64,000 bases of DNA, taken from positions 62,001-126,000 of the forward strand of contig NZ_VTVE01000001.1 of NCBI RefSeq assembly GCF_010906925.1, read 5' to 3'. Made by a program: the position numbers and the translations under genes. This document shows, one piece after another, positions 16,055 to 24,737 of the stretch. The notes beneath the pieces were generated by a model, which was not told where the DNA came from, ran no database searches, and saw only the letters and a program-made list of their open reading frames with translations. The stretch is from Pseudobutyrivibrio xylanivorans. GTDB lineage: Bacteria; Bacillota; Clostridia; Lachnospirales; Lachnospiraceae. Position 1 is the stretch's first letter. The number at the start of each line of letters is the position of its first letter.

Positions 16055-18001
16055 ATGGAAATGTTAGTAACAGCGTTAATCTGTTTACCATTTCTCTGGG
16101 CGATTTTGCCTGCAGTTATTCACAACTCTAAGTGCAGAGCATTTTTCGTCTATCTCGGCTGTGGAATTGTTATAGTTCTTTCAGTTTTTACAGCTGTTCA
16201 GTGGTATTTGGCTGGAGGCCAGACTCTGGACTTTGATTTACCTTATAGAGAGGCATTTGATGGTGTCATTCTTTTTGGTGATCTTTTCTTGATGTGTCTT
16301 ATCACATATCTTTCATTTAAGTACAAGAAGGGGGTCATTTCTTTGCTTGCAATCGTGCAGACATTGCTTGTGGCAGGCTTAGAATTTTTTGGACCGGAGC
16401 TTGAGGAACTCCCTGCCCTTCGTTTTGACTGGCTTACACTTGTTATGATTCTTATCATCGGTGTTGTTGGTTCATTAATCGGTATCTATGCTGTAGGTTA
16501 CATGCATGGTTATCACATTCATCATCACAAGGAGCTTACAGACAGACGTAGCTTTTTCCTTGCTATGATTTTTGTTTTCTTTGGAGCGATGTTTGGTCTC
16601 GTGTTCTCACAGAGCCTTATTTGGATGTATTTCTTCTGGGAGATTACATCAGTTACATCATTCCTTCTTATTGGTTACACTCGTTCAGACGAGGCAATCA
16701 ACAATTCATTCAAGGCTTTATGGATGAACCTTCTCGGTGGTTGCGGCATTGCAGCAGCTATTGCAGTTGGCATCCTTGCATTTAACACAGTTAATCTTTA
16801 CGACATTATTAATCTTGCAATTGAACACGGCACAGGTGCTCATACACTTATTTTCTTGTTACCAATTGCATGTCTTGCATTTGCAGCACTTACAAAGTCA
16901 GCACAGTTCCCATTCTCAGGATGGTTGCTTGGCGCCATGGTTGCACCTACACCTTCATCAGCACTTCTTCACAGTGCCACAATGGTAAAGGCTGGTGTAT
17001 ATCTTCTTATCCGTATCTCAGCTGCTATGGCTGACAACTACGTAGGAAACATGGTTGCCCTTATCGGTGGCTTTACTTTCCTTGCTGCATCTTGTCTTGC
17101 TATCTCAGTTTCAGATGGCAAAAAGGTACTTGCTTACTCTACAATTTCAAACCTCGGTTTGATTGTTGCTTGTACAGGTTGCGGTTACGAAGAGACAATT
17201 TGGGCAGCAGTATTCCTTGTAATTTTCCACGCTGTTTCAAAGTCAATGCTCTTCCAGTGCGTTGGTGCTATCGAGAACACAACAGGTAGCCGTGATGTTG
17301 AGGATATGCAGGGTCTTATGGCAATCTTCCCTAAGCTTGCTGTTATCCTTATGATTGGTATCGCAGGCATGTTCCTTGCACCATTTGGTATGCTTATTTC
17401 TAAGTGGGCAGCACTCAAGGCATTCATCGATACAAGCTCAGTTTATGTATCATCACTTATGGTACTTTTCATCTGCTTTGGTTCAGCAACTACAATGTTC
17501 TACTGGACAAAGTGGTTATCAAAGATTCTTGGTGCTTCACCAAAGGAGAAGTCAAGAGACCTTACTAAGAAGAACGAGTACATCTCAATGTTCTTCCATG
17601 CATTTATGATGGTTGCACTTATCCTTGGTTTCCCATGGTTATCTGAGAATGTTCTTAAGCCACTTTCAGAGGATATGTTTGGAACAGTTAAGCAGGTTAT
17701 TTCATACCAGAACATCATTATCATGATTGTGCTTCTTGTTGGTGTATTTGTTATCCCATGCATCAATTACTTGATGACAAAGGGGACAAAGGCAAAGCAA
17801 GTTATTACATACATGGGTGGTGCTAATGTTGGTGACAACTTCAATTTCGTATCAGCTACTGGTGATCCAAAGGAGATGCACATTGCAAACTTCTATATGG
17901 AAGACATCATGGGTGAGAAGAAGTTATTCACACCAGCTATCATGATTTCAACATTCATCATTATTGTTTACATGATTATCGTAGTAGGAGGTGCATTCTA
18001 A
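16055..18001 (+). CDS. echA: Ech-type hydrogenase subunit A (NuoL/Mrp antiporter-like)
   Basis: A 648-residue membrane subunit with about 14-16 hydrophobic helices. The central proton-antiporter domain (about residues 110-420) shows the complex-I/Mrp family features: WEITSVTSFLLIGY with the conserved Glu, KSAQFPFSGWLLGAMVAPTPSSALLHSATMV, and KKVLAYSTISNLG. It is the putative ion-translocating antiporter-like subunit of a group 4 energy-converting [NiFe] hydrogenase. It is the first gene of six in canonical ech order; its stop overlaps the echB start by one base (TAATG). Ribosome site AAGGAGG. The next subunits identify this as Ech rather than respiratory complex I. Confidence 0.88.
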   Translation: MEMLVTALICLPFLWAILPAVIHNSKCRAFFVYLGCGIVIVLSVFTAVQWYLAGGQTLDFDLPYREAFDGVILFGDLFLMCLITYLSFKYKKGVISLLAIVQTLLVAGLEFFGPELEELPALRFDWLTLVMILIIGVVGSLIGIYAVGYMHGYHIHHHKELTDRRSFFLAMIFVFFGAMFGLVFSQSLIWMYFFWEITSVTSFLLIGYTRSDEAINNSFKALWMNLLGGCGIAAAIAVGILAFNTVNLYDIINLAIEHGTGAHTLIFLLPIACLAFAALTKSAQFPFSGWLLGAMVAPTPSSALLHSATMVKAGVYLLIRISAAMADNYVGNMVALIGGFTFLAASCLAISVSDGKKVLAYSTISNLGLIVACTGCGYEETIWAAVFLVIFHAVSKSMLFQCVGAIENTTGSRDVEDMQGLMAIFPKLAVILMIGIAGMFLAPFGMLISKWAALKAFIDTSSVYVSSLMVLFICFGSATTMFYWTKWLSKILGASPKEKSRDLTKKNEYISMFFHAFMMVALILGFPWLSENVLKPLSEDMFGTVKQVISYQNIIIMIVLLVGVFVIPCINYLMTKGTKAKQVITYMGGANVGDNFNFVSATGDPKEMHIANFYMEDIMGEKKLFTPAIMISTFIIIVYMIIVVGGAF

Positions 18002-18879
18002 TGACAATTCAAACACGTGTTATTTTTGCCATCTGCTACTTGATTCTTTGCCCATTTATTATCGGTTTATTAGATGGCTTTGATCGTAAAATTTCTGCAC
18101 GTATGCAGGGCAGAAGAGGACCATCAGTCCTTCAGCCATTCTTTGATTTAAAGAAGCTTTTTGAGAAGGAGTTCCTTACAGCTAACAAGTCACAGCTATT
18201 TATGATTCGTTCATATTTATGCTTCATCGTACTTTCAGGAATTCTCTTCTTCGCAGGTTTTGACCTTTTGCTTGTTGTATTTTCACTTTCAACAGCAGCG
18301 ATGTTTTTGATTCTTGCATCTACATCAACTCACTCACCATACTCTGCACAGGGTACTCACAGAGAGCTTGTTCAGATTATGTCATGTGAGCCAATGGAGC
18401 TTTTAGTTGCAGTAGGTTTCTATCTTGCAGCTGAGACATTCAATATTTCAGAGATTATTGCAGGAACAGCTTCGCCATACATTATGTATCTTCCTGGCTT
18501 CTTTGTAGGATTTGTATTTATCCTTACAATCAAGTTCAGAAAGTCACCATTTGATATTGCAACTTCTCACCATGCACACCAGGAGGTTATCAAGGGTGTT
18601 ACATCTGAGATGGTTGGTAAAGAATATGCAATGGTTACCCTGGCTGAGTGGTATGAAAACGGTATTCTTCTTGGTATAGTTGGATTGTTCTTCCTTACAA
18701 ACAACATTTTGTCAGTAATCGGTGCAGTTGCCGCAATCCTTGTTGTATGGTTCCTTGAGATTCTCATCGACAACACATCTGCAAGAGTAAAATGGCAGCT
18801 TATGCTCAAGCTTGCTTGGGGCGTGACAATTGTTGCGGCTGGAATGAATTTATTCTTGTTAGAGATTATTAAAGGCTAA
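18001..18879 (+). CDS. echB: Ech-type hydrogenase subunit B (NuoH-like)
   Basis: A 292-residue membrane protein with about eight helices, homologous to NuoH/HycD. The conserved cytosolic loop RKISARMQGRRGPSVLQPFFDLKKLFEKE near residues 30-58 and HSPYSAQGTHRELVQIMSCEPMELLVAVG near residues 112-140 carry the charged residues that contact the hydrogenase module. It anchors the soluble arm and forms part of the ion path. It is translationally coupled to echA; echC follows after 30 nt. Confidence 0.9.
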   Translation: MTIQTRVIFAICYLILCPFIIGLLDGFDRKISARMQGRRGPSVLQPFFDLKKLFEKEFLTANKSQLFMIRSYLCFIVLSGILFFAGFDLLLVVFSLSTAAMFLILASTSTHSPYSAQGTHRELVQIMSCEPMELLVAVGFYLAAETFNISEIIAGTASPYIMYLPGFFVGFVFILTIKFRKSPFDIATSHHAHQEVIKGVTSEMVGKEYAMVTLAEWYENGILLGIVGLFFLTNNILSVIGAVAAILVVWFLEILIDNTSARVKWQLMLKLAWGVTIVAAGMNLFLLEIIKG

Positions 18880-18909
18880 TGCCTGTTTCATTATTAGGAG
18901 GAACGTTAA

Positions 18910-19353
18910 ATGAGTACAATACATAAATCGCCATGGCTACTCCATTATGATGGAAGTAGCTGTAATGGATGTGATATAGAGGTTTTGGCATGTACTACAC
19001 CTGTTTATGATGTTGAGCGTTTTGGCGTTATTAATACAGGTAACCCAATGCATGCTGATATTTTCCTCATTACTGGTGGTATCAACTCTCAGAATGCTGA
19101 TGTTGTTAAGCAGATTTATGAGCAGATGCCACAGCCAAAGGTAGTTATCGCTGTAGGTACATGTGCATGTACAGGCGGTATTTTCAAAGAGTGCTACAAC
19201 ATCAAGGGTGGCGCTGACACAGTTATTCCTGTTGATATCTATGTTCCAGGATGCGCTGCTCGTCCAGAGTCAATCATTGATGGTGTTGTTAAGGGTGTTG
19301 CTCTTTTCAAGGAAAAGGCTGCAGCTCTTAAGGCTTCAGAAAAGGCAAATTAA
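18910..19353 (+). CDS. echC: Ech-type hydrogenase small subunit (NuoB-like)
   Basis: A 147-residue [NiFe] hydrogenase small subunit of the group 4 type. Four cysteines for the proximal 4Fe-4S cluster are visible: CNGCDIE near residues 18-21, GTCACTGG near residue 82, and PGCAARPE near residue 112. It relays electrons between the ferredoxin-like EchF and the NiFe site of EchE. It lacks the Tat signal and extra clusters of uptake hydrogenases. Ribosome site TAGGAGG; echD starts 13 nt downstream. Confidence 0.92.
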   Translation: MSTIHKSPWLLHYDGSSCNGCDIEVLACTTPVYDVERFGVINTGNPMHADIFLITGGINSQNADVVKQIYEQMPQPKVVIAVGTCACTGGIFKECYNIKGGADTVIPVDIYVPGCAARPESIIDGVVKGVALFKEKAAALKASEKAN

Positions 19354-19366
19354 TTAGGAGGATATT

Positions 19367-19729
19367 ATGCAGGAAATTAAAAAAGATATGTATTTAATTG
19401 ATAAGGCAGAGCTCCTCCAGGTCATCATGGAGAAAAAGAATGCTCTTTGGAGACTTTGCCAGATTTGCTGCTCTTTCCCAAAGGCAGAAAATCACTATGA
19501 AGTTACATATTCATTTGCAAATGGATATGAGTTTGCTAACTATCGTCTTATCGTAGAGAAGGACGAGGATGTTCCATCAATCTCTCGTGTATACAAGTCA
19601 GCTATCTATTATGAGAATGAGATGCACGAGCTTTGGGGACTTAATGTAGAAAATATCAAGGTAGATTTACACGACAAGCTTTACCGCATCGATGTAGAGA
19701 CACCATTTATCGAAAAGGAGGGTGAGTAG
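19367..19729 (+). CDS. echD: Ech-type hydrogenase subunit D (NuoC-like)
   Basis: A 120-residue soluble subunit matching the NuoC/30-kDa family. The family stretch is PSISRVYKSAIYYENEMHELWGLNVEN (about residues 64-90), where the acidic E-x-E-x-H-E-L-W-G pattern is characteristic. It is a structural part of the peripheral arm alongside EchE. It is short, as usual for Ech compared with complex I. Its stop is one base before the echE ATG. Confidence 0.88.
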   Translation: MQEIKKDMYLIDKAELLQVIMEKKNALWRLCQICCSFPKAENHYEVTYSFANGYEFANYRLIVEKDEDVPSISRVYKSAIYYENEMHELWGLNVENIKVDLHDKLYRIDVETPFIEKEGE

Positions 19730-19730
19730 C

Positions 19731-20810
19731 ATGGGAAAGAGAAGTATAGTACCTTATGGCCCACAGCATCCTGTTCTTCCAGAGCCTATCCATCTTGACT
19801 TAGTTTTGGAGGACGAGAAGGTTTTAGCTGCTATTCCTTCTATTGGATTTATTCACAGAGGTCTTGAGAGTCTTACTAGCAAGAAAGACTTTAACGAAAT
19901 GGTATACGTTGCAGAGCGTATTTGCGGTATCTGCTCATACATGCATGGTATGGGATACTGTATGGCACTTGAGGACATCATGAATGTTGAGGTTCCTCGC
20001 CGTGCAGAGTTCCTTCGTACAATCTGGTGTGAGATGAGCCGTCTTCACAGCCACTTATTATGGCTTGGATTACTTGCTGATGGTTTTGGATTTGAGTCAC
20101 TCTTCATGCATTCATGGAGACTTCGTGAGCGTATCCTTGATATGTTCGAGGCATCAACAGGTGGTCGTGTAATTTTCTCAGTTAATACAATCGGTGGTGT
20201 TCTTAAGGATATGCCTAACGATATGCTCAAGGATTTCGTTCGTCAGCTTGATGAGATGGAAAAGGAAATCCGCGACACAACAAGCATCTTCCTTAACGAT
20301 TACACAGTTAAGAGCCGTCTTGTAGATGTTGGTATTCTTACTGGCGAGGATGCAATCCGTCGTGGTGCTGTTGGCCCTATGATGAGAGCATCTGGTATCA
20401 ACGTAGATATGAGAAAGAATGGCTACGCAGCATACAACGAGATCGATTTTGAAGTTATCACTTCAAACAAGTGCGATTCATATGCTCGTTGCGAGGTTCG
20501 TATTGGTGAAATCTTCCAGTCTATCGATATTATCAGACAGGCTGTAGCTAAGATTCCTGATACAGAGATTAATACAAAGGTTACAGGTATGCCAAACGGT
20601 GAGTCAATCATCCGTGTTGAGCAGCCAAGAGGTGAGGCATTCTACCACGTACGTGCTAACGGCACAAAGTTCTTGGATAGATTCAGAGTCCGCACACCTA
20701 CATTTGCTAACATCCCAGCTCTTACTCAGACATTGCAGGGATGCCAGTATGGTGATGTGCCACTCTTAGTGCTCACAATCGACCCTTGCATTAGTTGTAC
20801 AGAACGATAA
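19731..20810 (+). CDS. echE: Ech-type hydrogenase catalytic large subunit (NuoD-like)
   Basis: The protein has 359 residues. The NiFe-binding cysteines are present as RICGICSYMHG near residue 63 and DPCISC at the extreme C-terminus, so this is an active hydrogenase rather than complex I NuoD, which lacks them. The protein ends three residues after the last cysteine (TER-stop), so there is no C-terminal extension for a maturation protease to remove. The ATG at 19731 with GGAGGGTGA is preferred over the GTG at 19722. Maturation would depend on the Hyp proteins encoded at 22147-30228. The 169-nt gap to echF contains a long palindrome. Confidence 0.93.
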   Translation: MGKRSIVPYGPQHPVLPEPIHLDLVLEDEKVLAAIPSIGFIHRGLESLTSKKDFNEMVYVAERICGICSYMHGMGYCMALEDIMNVEVPRRAEFLRTIWCEMSRLHSHLLWLGLLADGFGFESLFMHSWRLRERILDMFEASTGGRVIFSVNTIGGVLKDMPNDMLKDFVRQLDEMEKEIRDTTSIFLNDYTVKSRLVDVGILTGEDAIRRGAVGPMMRASGINVDMRKNGYAAYNEIDFEVITSNKCDSYARCEVRIGEIFQSIDIIRQAVAKIPDTEINTKVTGMPNGESIIRVEQPRGEAFYHVRANGTKFLDRFRVRTPTFANIPALTQTLQGCQYGDVPLLVLTIDPCISCTER

Positions 20811-20849
20811 TTTGATGAGCTTGGAAGACAGAAGCGCTATTTAAAAATA

Positions 20850-20933
20850 GTCGGTAGGCATCAAGCTCTGATAATTCTCAAGCGAAGCATTTCGCTGAGC
20901 GGAGAATTCATCAGGCTTGTAGACGTAACCGAC
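20850..20933. repeat. Nested palindromic element inside the ech operon (copy C)
   Basis: Symmetric arms nest around a short loop: GTCGGT/ACCGAC (20850-20855, 20928-20933), CAAGC/GCTTG (20862-20866, 20915-20919), then CTGAT/ATCAG, ATTCTC/GAGAAT and AGCG/CGCT. The core is related, in reverse orientation, to the elements at 63020-63152 and 63177-63263. It separates the catalytic subunit gene from the ferredoxin subunit gene and would form a long hairpin in the ech mRNA. Confidence 0.65.
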
Positions 20934-20979
20934 GTTAGTGGAATTAGGCTGTCGGACAAGCGGATTGGAGGATATAGAA

Positions 20980-21420
20980 ATGGGACAATTTTTACCATTT
21001 ACTAAACAAGTTTTAAAGAACCTCTTCTCTGCACCAGCTACTACTCAGTATCCTTTCGTTGCTAGAGAGTATCCAGAGCGTACAAGAGGTCATGTAGATA
21101 TCGATAAAGATAATTGCATTCTTTGTGGAATGTGTATGAGAAGCTGTCCTCCAGGTGCTATCAATGTAGATAGAGCTGGTAAGACATGGACAATCAATCG
21201 CTTCGACTGTGTTCAGTGTGGTTACTGTGTAGAGAAGTGCCCTAAGAAGTGCCTCTCTATCACACCAGGCTACCAGGAGCCAGGCCCAGAAAAGGTTAAC
21301 TACAGCGTAGATGTACCTTATGAGCCACCAAAGCCAGCAGCTAAGCCAGCTGCACCAGCCGGCGCCGCAGCACCTGCTCAGGCTGCAAAGCCAGCAGAGG
21401 CACCTGCACCACAGGCATAG
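20980..21420 (+). CDS. echF: Ech-type hydrogenase ferredoxin subunit (NuoI-like)
   Basis: A 146-residue protein with two 4Fe-4S motifs: CILCGMCMRSCPPGA near residue 47 and CVQCGYCVEKCPKKC near residue 77. It accepts electrons from reduced ferredoxin and passes them to EchC. The C-terminal 35 residues are an unusual Ala/Pro/Lys-rich tail (KPAAKPAAPAGAAAPAQ and on) likely to be disordered. The start is the ATG at 20980 behind GGAGG; a GTG reading from 20938 would run back towards the palindrome. It is the last gene of the operon, ended by the terminator at 21429. Confidence 0.9.
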   Translation: MGQFLPFTKQVLKNLFSAPATTQYPFVAREYPERTRGHVDIDKDNCILCGMCMRSCPPGAINVDRAGKTWTINRFDCVQCGYCVEKCPKKCLSITPGYQEPGPEKVNYSVDVPYEPPKPAAKPAAPAGAAAPAQAAKPAEAPAPQA

Positions 21421-21428
21421 AGTATTTC

Positions 21429-21460
21429 AGGACCAGATGATTTCATCTGGTCCTTTTTTT
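21429..21460 (+). terminator. Terminator of the ech operon
   Basis: A 12-bp perfect stem AGGACCAGATGA / TCATCTGGTCCT (21429-21440 with 21443-21454) is followed by seven or more T. It is a strong stop right after echF. Confidence 0.92.
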
Positions 21461-21471
21461 GTGCGTGGGTG

Positions 21472-22030
21472 CTGCCTACTGTTTGGATGGGATTTTGAAA
21501 GTAGGCAGTAGTGAAAATGGGAAATGGTACTGCCTGGATGGGATTTTCGAAAGTAGGCAGTAGCGAATTTGGGAAATGGTACTGCCTAGATGGGAATTTA
21601 AGAAAAAAGCAGTAGTGAAAATGGGAAATAGTACTGCCTGAATGGGAATATAGGAAATAAGCAGTAGTGAATTTGAAAAATGGTACTGCCTGAATTGGAT
21701 TATAGGAAATAAGCAGTAGTGAAAGTGGGAAACACTACTGCCTGAATTGGATTATAGGAAATAAGCAGTAGTGAATTTTGGAAATGTTACTGCTTGAATT
21801 GGATTATAGGAAAAAAGCAGTAGCGAAAATGAGAAATGTTACTGCCTGAATGAGATTATAGGAAATAGGCAGTAGCGAAAGTGGGAAACACTACTGCCTG
21901 GATAGATTTTGGGAAATAGGCAGTAGCGAAATGGAAAAGTGTTACTGCCTAGAATGGAATTTCAGAAATAGGCAGTAGTGAAATAAAAAAAGGCTAATGC
22001 CTAAATTTGAATTTTTGAAATAGGCAGTAG
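21472..22030. repeat. Tandem array of eleven 52-nt hairpin units
   Basis: ACTGCCT-like left arms begin at 21471 (GCTGCCT), 21529, 21581, 21633, 21685, 21737, 21789 (ACTGCTT), 21841, 21893, 21944 and 21996 (AATGCCT). The period is 52 nt (once 51, first interval 58). Each left arm is matched by AGGCAGT or AAGCAGT 26 nt later, except in the first unit where the offset is 32. Between units the longer stem GCAGTAGYG / YRYTACTGC can form around an 11-12-nt A/G-rich loop. Several copies show paired changes: AAGCAGT with ACTGCTT at 21789-21821, and GCAGTAGTG with CACTACTGC. 52 is not a multiple of three and no frame spans the array, so it is not coding. It fills the gap between the ech terminator and hypF. 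The remaining 116 nt to hypF show nothing clear. Confidence 0.85.
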
Positions 22031-22146
22031 TTTGAATGGGAGGAGATAGTGAATAGATAGGGAAAGTGATAAAATAACAGGTGATATGTAGTTCAATTTA
22101 AAGGGATTGAATATTAAATAGATAAAAATAGGATTGACTAGAATTA

Positions 22147-24675
22147 ATGATTAGAAAATACACTATTTTAGGGCTGGTGCAAGGGATAGGATATCGTCCA
22201 TTTGTTGCAAGAATAGCGGAGGAACTTAATATAGCAGGCTGGGTGAGGAACACTGGAGGAATTGTTACAGTGCTTGCATCTGGCAGTGAAGAAAGTCTGG
22301 ATGAATTGTATCGCAGGCTTTCTTGTGATGTGCCAACAGGTGGCTTTGTTAGCTCTATCCAGGTGGAAGAAGTTGAAGTAGTCTCTATAGAAGAAGCTGG
22401 CTTTAGGATTCTAGAATCGAATCAGGATGAGAAGACGAATCTTCCACTTATTCCTGCTGATATAGCTACATGTCCAGAGTGCGAAAAGGAATTGCTTGAT
22501 CGAAACAATCGCAGGTTCAGACATCCATTTATTAGCTGTACTATTTGCGGGCCTAGGTATTCTATTATAGAAAAGCTGCCTTACGATAGAGATACAATCA
22601 CTATGTCTGATTTTGGAATGTGTGAAAAATGCAAAACTGAGTACACTGCTAAAGATGATAGACGAAGACACGCTCAGACTATTGCATGTCCAGAATGTGG
22701 TCCAACCCTTGTATTTACTGGGATTTCGGCCTATCAGCATAATAAAGAAGAAAATGATTTTGCAGGAAATCTTGCAAATGAGTCTGTTCACAGAAAGTTC
22801 ACAAGTAATAATTCAGACAAAGTTACAGCGGGTGAAATAACTAAAAACAGCCCACAAAACAGTAACGAAGATGCACTTGAAAAAGCCGTAGAAACATTGA
22901 AAAATGGCGGAATTTTGGCAATTAAGGACATTGGAGGATACCATCTGTCTAGTAATCCCTTTGATGAAGAGGCGGTGGCAGCACTTAGACGACTAAAACA
23001 CAGAGAAGAAAAAGCTTTTGCTGTTATGTTTGAAAATATAGAGCAGCTTAGAAAGTACTGTATTGTTAATGACAAAGAGGAGGCAGAGCTTTTGTCTCCT
23101 GCGAGACCTATTGTGCTTGTGAGAAGAAAAGGCATTAGTTCATGGAAAGAAAGCGCGGCTGCAAGAGATAAAAAGAAAACAATCTCTAAAACAGATTTAA
23201 GCAATGCAGAAGAAACAAAAAATATAGCTGACAATGTGTGCCTTACAAGCCCAGATATTGGAGCTATGCTTCCATGTAATCCAGTGCAGATAATGCTTAT
23301 AAAGGAATGCGGCCCGCTTATTATGACAAGTGGTAATGCAAGCGGAGATGTACTTGAAACAGAAGATTTGAATATGAAAATGTGGCTTGAAAAAAGAGCT
23401 GCATCACAGGAGATGGCTGGAGTTAAGCTTGCTATGCTGTCTCACAACAGAAGAATTCTTAGACCAATGGATGATTCTGTTATGAAAATAGTAAGGAGCA
23501 GAACTCAGTTTATCAGACGAGGAAGAGGCCATGTTCCTAATCCTATTTCTATAGAGGCCGCGGGAGAGGTATTTGCGGCAGGGGGAGATCTAAAGTCTAG
23601 CTTTTGTTATGTGAAAAATGGACTAGCGTACGTCAGCCAGTATCTTGGTGATTTGGAATCTGTCAGCTGCCAGAAGTTCTACAAGAATGAGATGCAGGCA
23701 ATGAAGACAATATTTGGATTCAACCCTAATTCTTTAGTGGCAGACATGCATCCAGGATACTTCAGTAGGACAGCTGCGGCAAATAAAGCAAGTGATAATT
23801 CACTTCCTATTTCCTATGTTCAGCATCACAAAGCCCATGTAGCATCAGTCATTGCCGAGCATAAATTAGATGGTCCAGTATTGGGATTTGCTTTTGATGG
23901 AACTGGATATGGAGATGATGGAACCATCTGGGGTAGCGAAGTCTTTAGATGGGATGGAAATGGCAGAATGGAGCGAGTGGCGCATCTGAAACCAATGAAG
24001 CTCATTGGTGGAGATGAGGGGGCTAAAAACTGCGACACTATATTAGTTGGCATGCTTCATAATAATGGCGTTGAAATTCCTGAGTGGATAAAGGAGCGTA
24101 CAAATAGCGAATTAATTCTCGCTGCCATAGATAACGGCATTAACCTTGTAACATCCACATCTATGGGTAGATTGTTTGATGCGGTGTCAGCCCTTCTTGA
24201 TATTTGTCATTACAATTCCTATGAGGGACAGGCACCTATTGAGCTTGAAAATATTGCAGCCTTAGCAGATGAATTAGAGACTGAAAGAGATGAATGTTTC
24301 TCATTTTCTTTAGGAGAGGATGGAGACACAAAAGCATTATTAAGAGATATCGTAAATACGATAATTGCAAATAGAAACAGCATTATAAAAGAATCTGATT
24401 CAGATGAAGAGAGTGCTAAGAAAGTAAAAGGAAAAATAGCCAGAGGCTTCATAGATGCAATAGCTGACTACGTATATACGATATGCAAGAGAGAAAAGAT
24501 TAATCAAATTGTTTTATCTGGAGGAACATTCTTAAATAGAATTCTACTAGAAAAAACAATTGATAAATTAGAGGCCGAAGGATTTAAAGTGTATATCTCA
24601 GAACAGCTTCCACCAGGTGACGGCGGAATATGCTTGGGGCAGGCATATTTACATTACCATATGTCAGAGGACTAG
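22147..24675 (+). CDS. hypF: Carbamoyltransferase HypF
   Basis: An 842-residue enzyme that makes the thiocarbamate precursor of the NiFe-site cyanide ligands from carbamoyl phosphate and passes it to HypE. Domains run in order. The acylphosphatase domain (1-90) has VQGIGYRPFVARIA. Two zinc fingers follow (CPECEKE...CTICGPRYS, CEKCKTEY...CPECGP, about 108-185). The YrdC-like domain (about 240-430) has GGILAIKDIGGYHL. The Kae1-like carbamoyltransferase domain (about 465-840) has VQHHKAHVAS, FDGTGYGDDGTIWG and LSGGTFLNR. It is roughly 80 residues longer than usual because of two low-complexity inserts (about 198-238 and 330-365). The start has a weak ribosome site. Confidence 0.93.
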   Translation: MIRKYTILGLVQGIGYRPFVARIAEELNIAGWVRNTGGIVTVLASGSEESLDELYRRLSCDVPTGGFVSSIQVEEVEVVSIEEAGFRILESNQDEKTNLPLIPADIATCPECEKELLDRNNRRFRHPFISCTICGPRYSIIEKLPYDRDTITMSDFGMCEKCKTEYTAKDDRRRHAQTIACPECGPTLVFTGISAYQHNKEENDFAGNLANESVHRKFTSNNSDKVTAGEITKNSPQNSNEDALEKAVETLKNGGILAIKDIGGYHLSSNPFDEEAVAALRRLKHREEKAFAVMFENIEQLRKYCIVNDKEEAELLSPARPIVLVRRKGISSWKESAAARDKKKTISKTDLSNAEETKNIADNVCLTSPDIGAMLPCNPVQIMLIKECGPLIMTSGNASGDVLETEDLNMKMWLEKRAASQEMAGVKLAMLSHNRRILRPMDDSVMKIVRSRTQFIRRGRGHVPNPISIEAAGEVFAAGGDLKSSFCYVKNGLAYVSQYLGDLESVSCQKFYKNEMQAMKTIFGFNPNSLVADMHPGYFSRTAAANKASDNSLPISYVQHHKAHVASVIAEHKLDGPVLGFAFDGTGYGDDGTIWGSEVFRWDGNGRMERVAHLKPMKLIGGDEGAKNCDTILVGMLHNNGVEIPEWIKERTNSELILAAIDNGINLVTSTSMGRLFDAVSALLDICHYNSYEGQAPIELENIAALADELETERDECFSFSLGEDGDTKALLRDIVNTIIANRNSIIKESDSDEESAKKVKGKIARGFIDAIADYVYTICKREKINQIVLSGGTFLNRILLEKTIDKLEAEGFKVYISEQLPPGDGGICLGQAYLHYHMSED

Positions 24676-24737
24676 TTACTAGGGACTGTTGTAATGCTAA
24701 AAGAGCTATATAGCAAAAAGATTTTAAGGAGTAATCT

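Noticed and set aside
16055-21420. Respiratory complex I fragment
   Set aside because: Subunit order and number match ech, EchE has all four nickel-site cysteines (RICGIC and DPCISC), and Nuo EFG/AJKMN genes are absent.
21472-22030. CRISPR array
   Set aside because: The entire 52-nt unit repeats, including what would be the spacer, arms are palindromic within each unit, and no cas genes are in the window.
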